The position numbers and the translations under genes are program-made. Under the pieces are notes generated by a model that did no database searches, was not told where the DNA came from, and saw nothing but the letters and a program-made list of their open reading frames with translations. A stretch of 64,000 bases of DNA from Durusdinium trenchii (lineage: Eukaryota > Sar > Dinophyceae > Suessiales > Symbiodiniaceae), in contig CAXAMN010026672.1 of the NCBI GenBank assembly GCA_963970005.1, forward strand, positions 521,354 through 585,353, given 5' to 3'. Below, piece by piece: positions 30,901-43,451 of the stretch. Numbering within the stretch: position 1 is the first letter of the stretch; each line of letters starts with the position of its first letter.

Positions 30901-33900
30901 ATGAATTTCCGAGGGTCCCCTCCCAAAACATCTTCTCATGCTTGTCGCAAACTGCGCCAGGAAAAGCTTCACGAAGGCGAGGGCGCAACCAGATCCACAG
31001 GCTGAAGTCAGCGTCCATCCGGGATGCCAACTGGTTCAAGTCGTCCACTCGGTTTTGTTCCAAACTTTGGGTCAAGACCACGTCCCCTTTGTTCACTGTG
31101 TTCCAAAATCGTTCGGTGGTGGCCAAAAGGCTTTGCGGATAGACCAACAGTGGTGGTTGACTCAAAGCAGAATCTGACATCGTCAACTTCACCATTGCAA
31201 ACACATCCTTCCCATTCCCGCAGGCGCGAAGTCTGCGGGGCACATTGTCCTCCATCTGGAGGCCATGGCCCTGCCCTGGCATGCCTGCCCAGGTGATGCA
31301 GACCCACCAGTGGCAATATAGGAGATTTTATCGTTCAGAAACTTTAAGACAGTCTTGTTTGGACAAGCCCCCCAAACCTTCTCTCCGCATGAAGCTGAAG
31401 CTTTGGGGAACCTTCAAGGCATCTTCCCGGTCTCCGTCACCTTTGCGGGCCCTGTAGGCATTTCTGAGTGTAGCCCCAGTAGGCATCATTCGGCACCAAT
31501 CTCTGATCTTAGTGGAGGGGAGAGATACTGTTTTTTAAAAGTCATTGCTGGGACCCCCAACTTGAAGAACGCTTGGTATTCTGGAATGTAAATTGGTTGG
31601 TACAGCGTTGACAAGTCACGGTGTCCACCATGTCGCATTCAAAGCGCAAGCCAGACTTTGCAAACAGCGGTCCCATGCGCTGCAACAAGGTCCTGTGTAA
31701 GAGGACATGAAGCTGTACCAGGCATGCAGGGATTGGCCAGGGCAGGCAGGAATGAAAAGACATCAAGAATCAATCCTCCTCACATCCATGGGGGTCTGAA
31801 GATTTTGCTCTTGGTTGAGGGCAGAAGTCACAATGCTGAAGATACCATCTATCAGGGTCAGGGCAGAGCTGAATTAAAGCATATCACGCAAACGGTGCAA
31901 GAATTCAATGTTCAAGAATGTTCAAGATATGTTTTCAACACCTTGCCTATATCCTCGTGAGTGTGTCCAACCTCCAAGTGGACATGTGATCCAATGTTGA
32001 AATATCCTGCTTGACATAGCAACGTCAACCATCTCCCTGTAAAGGAGTTGCGGACCTCTTTTGCAGCATTGTCGCCCTGGAGCCAAAGCCTGGGTGGGCA
32101 CCATGAACAAAAGATCACAACTTTGTGCCAACTTCTGCTCACTCCTGACCAGGTCAAGACGCTCAGAAGGAAATGAGGAGCCTCGCTGCCTCGCGATTGA
32201 CCATGCTTTGTCAATCGATCTCATAGCCTTAGTCGGGTACACAGGGCACAAGCCGAGAATGAAACTTTTGGTTCAAAGGCTTATTGATGCCAAGTTCAAT
32301 GATCCTAACAAAAAACTGCTGAAGTTCTAGTCAGATGACAACTTCGATGGTCCAACTTGCCCCTCCAGCCATCCCTTCATCCGCCAAATAGAGGAAGACT
32401 CCATATCCATGAACGATGCACCCCGTTAGCGTCAGCGATGTACTTTGGGCAGATTGCAAACGGTTCTAGCTTTATGTCAATTTCATTGTGGGCCCCTCAT
32501 ACATCAGAATTCAAAAGCTTGAAACGTTTGCAACCTACTTACGACGGATCTGTTCGTAGATCGGTCTCTTTGGAGTCCTTCCAAAGGGAAAGCGAGGCAG
32601 GCATACCTTCGCATGGTCGTATGAATCGAGTATTAGCACCAGGAGGTCATTGTGGCGCTGTGCCCTCTCACGGGCCATCCAGTATATCTGGCGGTCTTGC
32701 CATGTTCTTGAATAGTGATGGAGCAGACAATCACTCCAATAGACATGCTCTTTCATGTCCTTATATAGATACTTGGCGCAAACTATCCCCTTGAAAGATT
32801 CTCCATTGGGTGGAAAGGTTCCCCATGTCACTGCACCCCAAAGGCGGCAGAACAAAGCTTGCCAACGTGCATAAACCGGTCCAAGCTTCAGCGGCATGCC
32901 TCACCTTCATTCGCAGTCTAGAACATGTCTCACAGATTGCGTGCTGAGTACGCTTGTGAAACCGGAGACATGCACGCCATTCTTGGCACACTGTGAAGAA
33001 CGTGGATTTCGCGGCCGCGCTCTCGCCCTTCGTTTTGCAGTACGAAACGTAGAGGAGGTAGATGTTACTCCAACTCCCATGAGGCAGTTCCCTAAGAGGG
33101 AGTTTTTCCGGGTTCCGGTTCCAACTCATTTGCATCGTTGCACCCACAAGTCTAGAGTCGATCAGGCGCTCTAGTAGTTCCTGCCTCAACTCTTCACCAC
33201 CCTTTGCCAAATTGGCTTTGGAAGCAATCCTTGACATGGGGCCAGTGTAGTAGGCAAAAAGTGTGGAATAATTCAGAGTCTTTGAAGCAAGTGTAGACCC
33301 TAACTTGCAAAATGCTAGCAAGGAACGCAGTGCTCATGGGTTCCGCTGCCGTCCAGTAGAGGTGAACCAAAAAGCTGGTGACAGACGCTGACTTGACTGC
33401 CAAAGGAGCTGCTGGTCCTGAGGAGGCTGAGGCGAGGCTGAGGCCGGTCCTGGGATTGGGCAATCCTGAAAAAGGAAACAAGGACGCCAAACCAACCTCA
33501 AACAAATCTCGAGCTTATCACTTATGGTAAGCCATTTCATCCTATGCAAGGGTCCTCCTCGACCAGACACTGACCTCAAGTCTTGGCCACGAAATGATTG
33601 TTTACATCGAGAAAGGCGGTGTTTACCCACTCCAAGCAGGTGTGCCCATGCCTCTCTGCACACAGGATGTCCTGCAGTACTGAGCGCCGCCGATTGCAGA
33701 AACCAACCCATACTTGGAAGCACTGTATAATAGACTCATAGTTTTGTTTCTCTTGAGAAGGAATGATGAGTATGGCTATCAACAACGCTGGTCATCGCAC
33801 AAAAGATACAACACGACTATCAGATGCAGCATATGATCTATAATCAGATGCCACCAGCACCAACCTCATCATTGCTGCCACCATCCCACACGAATCACAG

Positions 33901-34887
33901 AGACATTCAACATCAGCATCGTCAGCCAACATCAGCCAAGTCTTCATAAGTGTCACCATATTATATCCGGAAATACAAGGGCGTTGGCGTCATTAGCAAA
34001 GGGTAATAGTGGGTGGCATCATTCCCATCCTCATGGTTACCATCATCATCGACGACAACATCACCGGCACTGTCAGCTTCATCACCACCAACATCACGAC
34101 CCTCATCACATATATTGATCTACAGAAATAATTGTTCTTGACATTCTTTGGATTCACATATATATCTTGACATATCTTGACCCTCATCACATATATTGGA
34201 TTCTTTTGGCCTAACACAACTAAAAGAAATAATTGTTCTTGACTCAATCTATATCTACAGCCTACGGTTTTTAGTAAACAAAAGATTCCAGCGAGCAGTC
34301 CTTGCAGGAACCACTGTTTCCGTTTCTGATGCCCCGACTCATGCTGGATCGCCCACAGGAGGCTGTCTTGCTCTCGCTTGAATAGACACCAGAAGCCCAT
34401 GCACAAACGAAGTAAGACTTTGAAAGGCAGTTTGCATGCACAGGAGCAAACTGGATGTTTCAAAGCCTTTTTGATACGGTGTGCGGAACTGCCACTTTTG
34501 GCGTACACATTTGAAATCTTGCGGGGTTTCGGCTGCAAAGAAACCAGCCTTTCATAAGTCAAATCAATGTACGCTCTCCCTTCCTCACTGGAATCAGAAC
34601 TTTCCGAGGAGCTTTCGGAAGTAGGGTCTGAATATTCTGAATCCGTGCCATCGCCAGTAGAAGACCTCATGAGAATAAGAGACCCTGGCGACCCTGGGCT
34701 CCATCCTGGAATTGGAACTTGAATCTGAAGGGGGTGATGTAATCGACCTGACCTGTTTGCAACCAAATGGCCCAGAAACATCCGCGTCCGATTCGGATTC
34801 ATCCGATGAAGTTATATCGTATCGCTGAAGTTCATTTTCAGAGCCCGCGTCGGCGTCCCACCGACCGAGGGGCATAACAGATGACAT
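30899..34887 (-). CDS. Multi-exon gene, DDE-like (DUF7869-type) core protein
   Basis: Minus strand, Met at 34887 (MSSVMPLGRW), Ser/Asp/Glu-rich start. Blocks: 34887 to about 34690; about 34680-34301, ending KQWFLQ (GA donor); 33671 to about 33530 (GHPVCREAWAHLLG; acceptor tgcag, phase fits); about 33260-32905 (LPHGSWSNIYLLY, QHAICETCSRLRMK; GT donor); about 32800-32543 (LVLILDSYDHAK, PFGRTPKRPIYEQIRR; GTAAGT donor); about 32441-32339 (IVHGYGVFLYLADE); 32089-31947 (LQGDNAAKEVRNS, VGHTHEDIGKVL); about 31700-31620; about 31521-31446 (MPTGATLRNAYRARK); about 31285-30899 (SQPPLLVYPQ). The ordered LDS, GDN and GHTHED motifs recall the RNase H-like DDE domain of transposase-derived proteins. No terminal repeats flank it, so it may be a domesticated host family. 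Function is inferred. Confidence 0.65.
34100..34260. repeat. Short direct repeats in an intron
   Basis: ccctcatcacatatattg and agaaataattgttcttgac each occur twice about 80-100 bp apart. The neighbouring 33840-34100 is rich in atcatc/caccatc runs. All within the intron between the second and third blocks of the DDE-like gene. Confidence 0.75.
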
Positions 34888-35429
34888 GGCCCCAGGTATA
34901 TTTAGATACACTGTTCGTTCCACTACTTGACATGCTTCTGGTCAAGGCTTGTGTGAACTGTATGGTTCATGCTTGTGTTTAACATGGCAACCTGACAAAC
35001 CGACATCAATTGCAATGTAGTTATACAACATGAACCCATCCGATCTCCCCATGTACCTGCATGAACCAAGACACACATCACTTGTGACGTTTACATGTTT
35101 GATGAGCTGGAAGGCATTATGTTGAACTTTGTCAGACATCACTCGGCCCGTTTTAATTTCACCCGCTAGCTTCCAGCAGTCAAGATTGAATTTACTTCTG
35201 AATTTCTTTGCCTTCTTACATCGCTAAGTGCACAGGATCACAGGCAGCAATTGCTGCACACATGACAGGCAGAACACACCGCTGGTGCATAGCGTTGCCC
35301 CCCATAGAGTGCAAAACCTAAGCGTGCGAGGCACACACTTTTAGCGAGGAACACAAGGTTCTCCTTTCATTCCTGAAGTACTGAAACAGATATAGTATCA
35401 GAGTCAAACATGAATGCATGGGTTTCAGA

Positions 35430-37836
35430 TCTTGTCGAGCAACAGATTCACTGCAGCACAGCTGCAGCCGATGAATTGGGATACCCATGAGTGCCATGAT
35501 TTCACGGCCAACCAAATAACGTCCGGCTGATGTGCTCAAAAACTTCCCCGACGGCCTTGGGAGGCACGAATCGATGATCTTTGTTCTTTGAAGAACTTTG
35601 TGGAAACTCAACATGCATGGTTGTACCAAAAAGATCCTACAAATCACAGTAAGCTGCTGACGTAAGGCACATGAGAGGTTGAGAATCGGTCTTGGTCATA
35701 GGCATTTGGGTCAAAGATTGGCTGGTGTTGGCCACACTAATCGATCCACGTGTAGAGAGGAGCAGATCCAAAGCCTCCAACAGAGGGACATCGCTGGGGG
35801 TTTGGGAAGGGAATTTTCTAAACGGTGAAGTCACCCGTATCACCGGGCCTGCATCTCTCTCACAGTTGTGATCTGACGAGCTGCTTTAGGATATCTCCTT
35901 GCAAACGACTTCATCGTTCGTTTGATGGACACCTGCCGTAGCAGCGGCGAGACCATGGAAACAGTCCAATAATAATCGAATGAAACTGATCGACTAAATA
36001 AAAACCTGATGATCTTGCTCCCCACCTTGTGCTGAGCAGCAAATGCACGATGTTTGTCAATCCACTTCGCATCCTTGTTCAACGGCCTAGGATTGAGTGG
36101 GCACTTGGGGTTTGATCAAGAGATCGATTTGCGCTCGGCATGCTCCAGCCAAGCTGCAGCTTTGCCACACACAAGCGGCGCTTGTTGCGCTTGGCCATAT
36201 CCTTCTTCACAACGGGGTGGTTCTCTGGAAGCAGCAAGTCCAACCTCAAGCTGCAGCTTCATTAGGGCATTACGGTGACACAATTGAATCCAGGACGGAT
36301 ACCTTGAAAAGCTGAAGCTGTCTGTTTTGAAAATAAGTAGCCATGGAATTTTCTGACTGATGTGCATGGCGTCGAGCTTGTTTTTGATGAAGGTGAGAAG
36401 GTCCATGTTGAAGGCTTCATCAGAGAGAGCGTCCTCCCGGATCAACACAATGTAGACCCTTTGGCGGGACAGTGGTGCCCCAAAAGCCTTCCTTAGATTC
36501 TGGAGACTTGAGCGAACCATCCCAAAAAAAGGATGCTGTGAAGCCAGATTGCAACATTGCCGAGAAGGGACGGGTCCAAAATCAAATGAGCGATGCGGTA
36601 CCTTGGGCTGGAACATGTGCTGAAGCAGGGCTTCCAATGTATACAAAAATGCACCATGCAACTCCAGTAAGACTATGTATCTATAAGGCGCCCCTAAGCT
36701 ACCCATGAAAATGGGAAGAGATGCTCTCGTAAATTTTTCTGCATGAACATCTTGACCTCATCGACCACAGTGAGGAATCCCATCACGTTCTCAAGCACTG
36801 CCACCTGAGCATGGGAAACGAAGCAGGAAAGAACATGAAATGGGCCCATGCAAAAGTCATCGAACATGTGGAGCAGTTCAATGCTCAACATTCATTGGGT
36901 CCAAGGTTCTCTAGGTTGGCATTTCTTCATCCGACGAACGCATGCAAAAAGTTGTTTTGCGTTCCGATCTTTCAAGCGTTTCTTCTCCCCCAAAGACGAG
37001 TACGGAGTACACGGAAAGCCAGCCAGATATATGGAGACCTGGGCGTGTGGAACATTGCAGGTAAAAGTTGGTCAGGTAAAAGGTGGTTTGCTTGTTCCAT
37101 TTTGTTCCGGTGACCATCTTAGCCAGGAAGCTTTGTTCCGTAAACGGGAGTTGTTTTGCTCGAACACAGATGCTGTGATCCTCAGCGAGGGACATTCAGA
37201 AAAGCACGCTGCTTCAACACTGGTGCAAACTTGAACCAGTTTAGGCCTTGAACAATCCAGGTTCTTATTGAGGAAGTTCCGCTTCTGTCGATGAATCTCT
37301 GATGCCCCCCTGGGATGGTCGAGCGCTGCTGACGATAATGTTTATCATGGATTCGTTTTTGAGGTTTTCTGCCTAGTGGCACATGCTTCAGAAGAGGAGC
37401 CCTGCCAGCCGCCTCAAGCAGCATTTGAAGCCCAAAGTACGGGACATCGGCCCCGCTGCCTTACATCCAAACTGCGACCCCAAAGCTGCCAAGAAAATGG
37501 ACTGTGATGCTGATTTGCTTGCGTCCCGGGTGCAATCTGACATATAATGGAACTTCCGGTTGTTGGGCCATGATCGAAGCCATACATCCATGCCTAGGAA
37601 ACAGTTGGACGACATCGGGGTTGGATGATATATAGTAGCCCATAAATAGAGTGATAGTAGCCCCATAATCGGGAAACTGTTGATGGCACTGAGTTGTTTT
37701 TGACCAGGGTGCCAGATTTCTGGAGGAAAAGGTCCCCCACTTCTAAGTACTCCCGGAGACTTTCCGGAATCCTGGACTCTTCATCATCCGAAGCATCTGA
37801 AGATGATGACGCCGAAGTCGATGACCAGGACGACAT
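35430..37836 (-). CDS. Host-type C5 DNA methyltransferase gene, at least 11 exons
   Basis: Minus strand; exon phases fit. Exon 1: 37836-37662, acidic N-terminus from MSSWSSTS, ending LWG. Exon 2: from 37593, GMDVWLRSW and YMSDCTRD, motif I/II-like. One exon unplaced. Then 37038-36910, VSIYLAGFPCTPYSSLG, catalytic Cys motif IV, GA donor; 36804-36725, VAVLENVMGFL, motif VI, GC donor; 36619-36556, GT donor; 36499-36354, FGAPLSRQRVYIVLIRED, motif VIII, GA donor; 36244-36182, LLLPENHPVVKKDMAKRN, GC donor; 36086-36026; 35932-35844; 35817 to about 35650, VANTSQSLTQMP; about 35608-35430, RYLVGREIMALMGIP, motif IX. Predicted to methylate cytosine in nuclear DNA. Motif X was not found; a segment near 35150-35090 could be the last exon. 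The PC, ENV and QRV motifs look intact. Confidence 0.8.
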
Positions 37837-37839
37837 GGT

Positions 37840-38386
37840 AAAGAATGGATGAAAGAAGAATGGACGGTAAGAATTGAAATGTCCATGTGTGCAGGTTAGG
37901 TTTGTTGGTTCTGCTCTTCTGTTGCAATGAAGGATTGTGTATCCCAAACTATGGACGTTTGACACTCACAATGCATCTTCAGTCGGCCGCGCGATGTTGT
38001 TAACCCCAAACTTGTCAAGAGCCGCTTTCCAATTGGATAAGCCTCACTTTCAATTGGATAAGACTGTATTGTGTTTATTGAATTAATGCATAAGCAAAAC
38101 CAAACGTCCAAGTCTCCAGCACCACCCAGTGATGCTTGGCTGGAACATCTCGAAACTGGGGCGGTCGTCCCATCCACCACCCGTCCGCCGATTGGGGGGC
38201 GACACAAATCCCAGCCATGCGAATCGTTTCGGAAAGGGGTGTGGTCGTGGGATGTTCGAATTGCTTGAGGGACCTGAACTGGGACACTGGATTTCGTGGG
38301 ATTTCCATCCTCTCTACGGACGGTCAAGTGAGCTTATAAATAGGACCCTACAGAAGCACCTTTTTCGGATAGCCTGATAACCTATA
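37840..38386. other. 5' flank of the DNMT gene, no credible gene
   Basis: Short frames only, on both strands. It is the likely promoter-side region of the minus-strand DNMT gene. No TATA-like or other regulatory motif is convincing. Confidence 0.4.
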
Positions 38387-38478
38387 CCCAGACACTCCAT
38401 GGGACTGGCATATTTACCTACATTCGGGTGGTTTTAGGGGTCAATGTATATAAATATGCCATACATGGAGTGTCTGGG
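38387..38478. repeat. Foldback element, family 1
   Basis: Outer arms cccagacactccatg and catggagtgtctggg are perfectly complementary. Inside, one side reads ggcatatttacctacattcg and the other tcaatgtatataaatatgcc, so most changes are matched across the arms. The loop holds ggtggttttagggg. Confidence 0.9.
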
Positions 38479-40401
38479 ATAGGGTTCTTCAACCTCTGCT
38501 GGTCTCTACGGACGGTCTCCTGTCGTAGGTCGAGCCGAGCGACGGGACGGCCAGACGGGCCAAGCAGCGGTCGAACATCGTCTGCATCACGGGGTGTCGA
38601 GCATGGAGCTGGCTGGACACCTGGGTTGTGGAGATGGGCAGTCTGGCTGTTCTGGGTGTCCAAACGCGTCAACCCAGGTGTCCCAAAGAAACCCAAACCA
38701 TCCCAAAGAACAACACCCAAACCGAAACCAACCATCCCAACTCCCAGAACCCAAACCATCCCAACTCCCTGAACCCTGGTAGTTGCTTTGACCTCTTTGA
38801 TCGATCGGTTTGTTCCAGTTCCGATTCTAAGCATCGAGTGTGCCACAGAGTATTTCATACAACATCCAACGATCACAACCGTTAACCAATACAACTATAC
38901 AGTACACTCCAACCCTCAAGTGATCTGTCTGCAGAGGAACAAAAATCACCCCACTTCTTGTAACGAACACACACACACACAACAAACATGTCACACAGCA
39001 CGGTGCACCCGGTCGCATCCGAGTCTGGAGGTCCGCGTTTACACGTCGCCCAGGAGATCCGATGAGATCAGGTTCTGTCTCCCAAGTTCCCTATCCCATG
39101 ACCATCCATTTATGACATATATTTACTTAGACACATGGAGTCCTTTAGATAGTTTAACGAGTTTCATACGATTTTCATACGATTTCAATGGATCGTTTAA
39201 GAGGTATGCCCTATACCTCCACCCAGAACCAGGATCCCACGGGGTTTCCCCCGATCCCATCCGTCCGCGTCGTCGCCAGGATCCGCTGGTTGAAACGCCC
39301 AGTGGCGCACCAAAGGAGGTCCAAGGCTTTCAAGAAATAGGTCATGTCCTCCAACGGTGTGGCGTGATCCGGGTGAGGAGGCAGTTCAGGGGCTGGTCAG
39401 AACAGTCTGACCGTTGAGCGAAAGGGATGTTCACATGTTGCTTGGAAAGGACGAACGGGGCCCTGATACGCCCCAGCCTGAACATTCAACTGACATGTCT
39501 TACTGTGTTTGTAGTGCTGTTCTGTATAGGTCACACCCGACGATACGGATCTAAATATCTCATTTCCAGTGATCAGCCAGGAAAAAAACGATGTCATCGT
39601 TGAATCTGTAGACCTACCCCAAACCTATTTCCTCAAACAAGAGACCCTGGGCCTGGGTTTGGGTGATGTTGCTTCAGAACAGAACATTTCTTGGAACTTC
39701 CATGTGTTTCTCATCTGCAGGGTACCGTTCTTGTTGATGTTCGCGAGAAAAACCACGATCCCCACCTGACCCCAAACCCTTGGATTGGCCGATCTGCTCC
39801 GTTTTGGACACCTGAACAAAAACGATGAAAAACCACTCTTCCCCAGGTGATCTCACCAGATCCAACCGGATGCCGAGCGGTCCCCGCTCATCACGTCGAA
39901 GGGAGACTTCTTAAAGCCTCCGGTGACGCTACGCGACAGAGCGCGACAGATGGTGTTCTGGTGTCGCTTCCTCCAACATGGGACCTTGAAAATTGGCAAG
40001 GTGGGTTGTAAGGACTAGAAGTCGGATGGCAATCCAAAGAATATGGTTACAATGTGTAAAAATACTGGGATTTGCTGTCCAGGAACCGCGAGAAAACATA
40101 TACACCAGAAGGGGGTTTACCCATAGGGAAAATAGAATCACCTTAAGAACCAAATACGGTAACGGTTCTAGGCCGTCGATGGAGGGTGCTCACGGGTGGC
40201 AGCTAATTCACTGTGATATTCAGTGAAGCATGTCTCTCAAAATCTTTGAAATGCATTGCGACAGCGTATCTTGTGGTTCTGGCTCTTGGTGCTGCAGTTG
40301 CGCCGGTGATTGTGACAATATATGATCATGATTTGGTGTTGACAAACAGCTCTATTGGAAGGGCCTTTCCAGACTCCATCACATCCCTATCTCACCATAC
40401 C

Positions 40402-40510
40402 TTGGGCATATCCCATTATCATTTCCAGTAATAGCGGGTGATGATGGTTCGTAAAGAAGGTCTTTCCCTGAAATAGTGATAATGATTGACCGACTGTTAC
40501 ATGTAATAGG
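40402..40510. repeat. Dispersed repeat, family 3
   Basis: gggtgatgatggttcgtaaa, ccctgaaatagtgataatg and gactgttacatgtaatagg follow the family-3 order. The longest copy seen. Confidence 0.7.
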
Positions 40511-41510
40511 ACAGACCCACACCATATCTCACCCTAAAGCAAAGCGGAATCAAGCCACACGTAGATGTAGAAGGCCGTGTCCATTCAACCGTACACATCG
40601 AAACCCGGCCTCTGACAGCATCTACAAACCGGCTGAAAGGGGTACAGCTTGGGCTGGGGCATATCATGGGCGATTCCCGTTTCGAACCCAAAAAACATCA
40701 AACAAAACGTCCAACTTAACCACCCCAATGTAGGTAAATATGCCAGTCCCATGGAGTGTGGGTCACCGTCGCTGACCAAAAAAGAAGACCATCGTTTTCC
40801 GCCCTTCTCAGCGCCCCGACGCTTGGGTCCCCGTTGATAGAGGTCATCGCCTGCCTGGATCGGAGACGGCCAGATCCATGTGTCGCGCGCTGGGCGCGCG
40901 GGCGGCCAGCGCGCCCAACGCTCGACGAATTCGCGGGAGCAGGGCCCTTACTTCGAGGGGAAGTGTTTGGCGGATGGATGCAGGGGAGTTCTCAATGCTT
41001 GAGTATCGCAAAATGCCCTAAGCGAAATCCAAAAGCTCGTCTTCAGGACCCTTTCCTTTGATCAAGTTTCCAAGCATGTCTGAGTGTCTGACCTATCTGG
41101 GACTCAGAGCCTCCATTGGGAGAGCTTCACCCACCAGTCATCGAGCCCCAAAGAATGAGAGAATAGCCACGGACCAGGGGCACTTCTCATGAAGTTGGGG
41201 TCTATCCGCTCCCAGGGCCATGTTGGAGGATGGGGCCGGATGTTGCCGGCCTTCTTCTCAAAACCGTTCCCAGGACCTTCCGTCTGCCCGCACCTTGCAG
41301 GCCTTGTTCCTTCGAAACCTCCTGCTCCGCCCCACCTGCTCCCGCTCCCGGTCACGTCGCTCCGGCGGAGCGAGTCGTCCTTCTTCGACCGACTGGGACG
41401 GAGTGCCGCGAAAGCGGCCCCATAGGGGTGATGCCAAAGGGGTCAATGTAGAGAGTCGACTAGTGTATAGGGAGACAAGACCCATGGCACTGCCATAGGA
41501 CTGCGTATGC

Positions 41511-41606
41511 TGTTGGGGTGGTTTGAGGGGTCAATGTATGGAGCATCTGCCAGTCCCATTAGTCGTGTCATGTATGTATGCCAGTCCCATGGAGTGTTGT
41601 CTGGGT
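41511..41606. repeat. Foldback element, family 1, variant
   Basis: Holds the loop sequence gttggggtggtttgaggggt followed by caatgtatgg and ends cccatggagtgttgtctggg. The left arm is degraded. It also carries the extra agtcccattagtcgtgt insert seen near 18590. Confidence 0.7.
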
Positions 41607-42324
41607 ATACCCAATCGACCCAATCGTCCTGTCCACCCAAGGATTGGACCGGCGGTCCACCCAATCGACCACCTTTTTTACCCCCCTGTTGCCTTCATGA
41701 AGCCTTCCACTTGGCCTTTGGCCTCCTCCACTGGTTGGGTCTCACGGGAGCAAAAGCCTGGCATCGGATCGGGCTGCTTCGAAAGCGAAGCTATGTGAAG
41801 CCGAGCAGAGCAAGTACGATCCGCACCCTGAAACAAAACCAAGGGTTTGGTTCGGGGCCCCAAACATGTACCAAACCCTTGTGAACTAGAGGCTTCGACC
41901 CCTTCCCCCCATGGAGGTTCCGGACTCGGATCCTCCATGGGTATCTCATATTCCCCCCCGGATGTCGAGGACAATGAGTCAGCTTGAACTGGTCATGGTG
42001 GATGGATGGTTCTTACCAGGTGGAGTAAAATGAATTATTGCAAATTGAACGTATTTTTCCAATAATACTCTCCAACATCGACGACAACATAGATCTCTCC
42101 ACATACATTCCCTGGCCACAGTGGTTGATATACTGAATATATACGATTAGATTTATATTTCATCAAACAATTGACTGTACTACGAAGGGCATATGGGTCT
42201 TGTAGCGGTCTTCATATAAAAGCCTACAGAGGTGACTGGGTTTTGAAGTCTAGAACTCAGTAAAACAACGACTCAATATGGTTTACAGGAAAGGAAGACC
42301 TGACCGACGCATACATTTCCATAA

Positions 42325-42436
42325 CCCTAAGGATCCTTGGAACCTCCTTAGAAGGGGTCGAACCCTCTATAACAAGGGTTTGTACATGTTTGTACCCTCA
42401 AAACCCTTGTTTTGTTTCGGGTGCGGATCCTTAGGG
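42325..42436. repeat. Foldback element, family 2
   Basis: Ends ccctaaggatcc and ggatccttaggg are perfect inverted repeats. Inside lies cctccttagaagg and a long aacaagggtttgtacatg half-palindrome with caaaacccttgttttg. The copy at 56618-56751 is the same sequence in the other orientation. Confidence 0.9.
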
Positions 42437-43354
42437 AATGACAAATACCCAGAGTGCCTAGTCTTCTGTTCCGAGACTTTGGGGGTGAACATTGCGGGGT
42501 ACACGGTGTTGACTGCCTTGGGGCAGCAGGGATTGCAATGAACAAGGACTTGTGCATGAGTATACACCGAATTCACCAACGTCCGACAGTCAAGTTCCCC
42601 CAAACTGGCGCCCACCCACCTCCCAAGCCGAGCCCACCAAACCCTCTGGGAGCCCCTGCGGGTGAAGTTCAAAAACATCAAAGGCTCAAAGACATCGCCT
42701 TCCTCGAACGAAGGCATCGTTGAGGTCCAAGTCGGTCGGTCGGACTGTACGTCGTTCGTATTTCGAGCGGCTGGGTGCAGAAGAGGGTGTAGCAGGTGTG
42801 TGTATCGAGGTGTTTCTTGACTGGGTCTTCTCATTGCACTGGGTCCGGGAAAACGTGGTCGGTCGGAGCAGGTTTTGCTTGGTCCTTGGAACGACATGGT
42901 AAGAAATTCGACGTGTGAAGAAGGCCCGTGGAACGACCCTTGGAATGACAAGAACACTCCCAAACACCATGGGACTGCCGTAGGACTGCCGCCCCATTGA
43001 GCCCCCTGGCACCACCCCAAACGATTGGCAAATAATGCCCATCAATTCTGCACGAAAGGAAACCACTTTCCAGGCATCTGATGACCATCAAATGCATACC
43101 CTGACTCGTGAGCCGGACATCCCTGGAACGTTCACCGAACAAACTCGACCTGTTTCTCGTGAACTGTGGGGTGCCACCGCTCTTTTGGGCCTAAAAAATG
43201 GCCACACGTCCGGATGACAACAGCTGTGTAGCTGTACCATCTTAATACCAGCTTTTCGTAGTACGCGTACCAGGGCCGCCCTGGCCAGGGGTTTGTTGAT
43301 AGAAACCCCTTAGAGCCCCTTAGAGGTTAATGGGTGTCTATTAACCACCCATTA

Positions 43355-43451
43355 CCCAAACACTCCATTTATGGTATGTAGATATGACTACATTGGCCCC
43401 TGAAACCATGCCAATGTATGCAAATATGCTAGTCCACATGGAATGTCTGGG
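43355..43451. repeat. Foldback element, family 1
   Basis: cccaaacactccatttatgg on the left pairs with catggaatgtctggg on the right, with cattggcccctgaaaccatg in the loop region. More diverged than the copies at 18347 and 54998. Confidence 0.8.

Larger units (their letters stand above)
38480..42320. other. Repeat-rich intergenic region, weak candidate exons only
   Basis: Contains family-1 partial or full copies at 40719-40762 and 41511-41606 and a further one near 41425-41500, a family-3 copy at 40402-40510, ccaaaccatcccaactccc repeats at 38695-38775, and a GC palindrome near 40885-40915. GC-rich frames at 40830-41040 (plus) and 41258-41400 (minus, Arg/Glu-rich) could be exons, but nothing ties them to a family. 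Confidence 0.4.
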
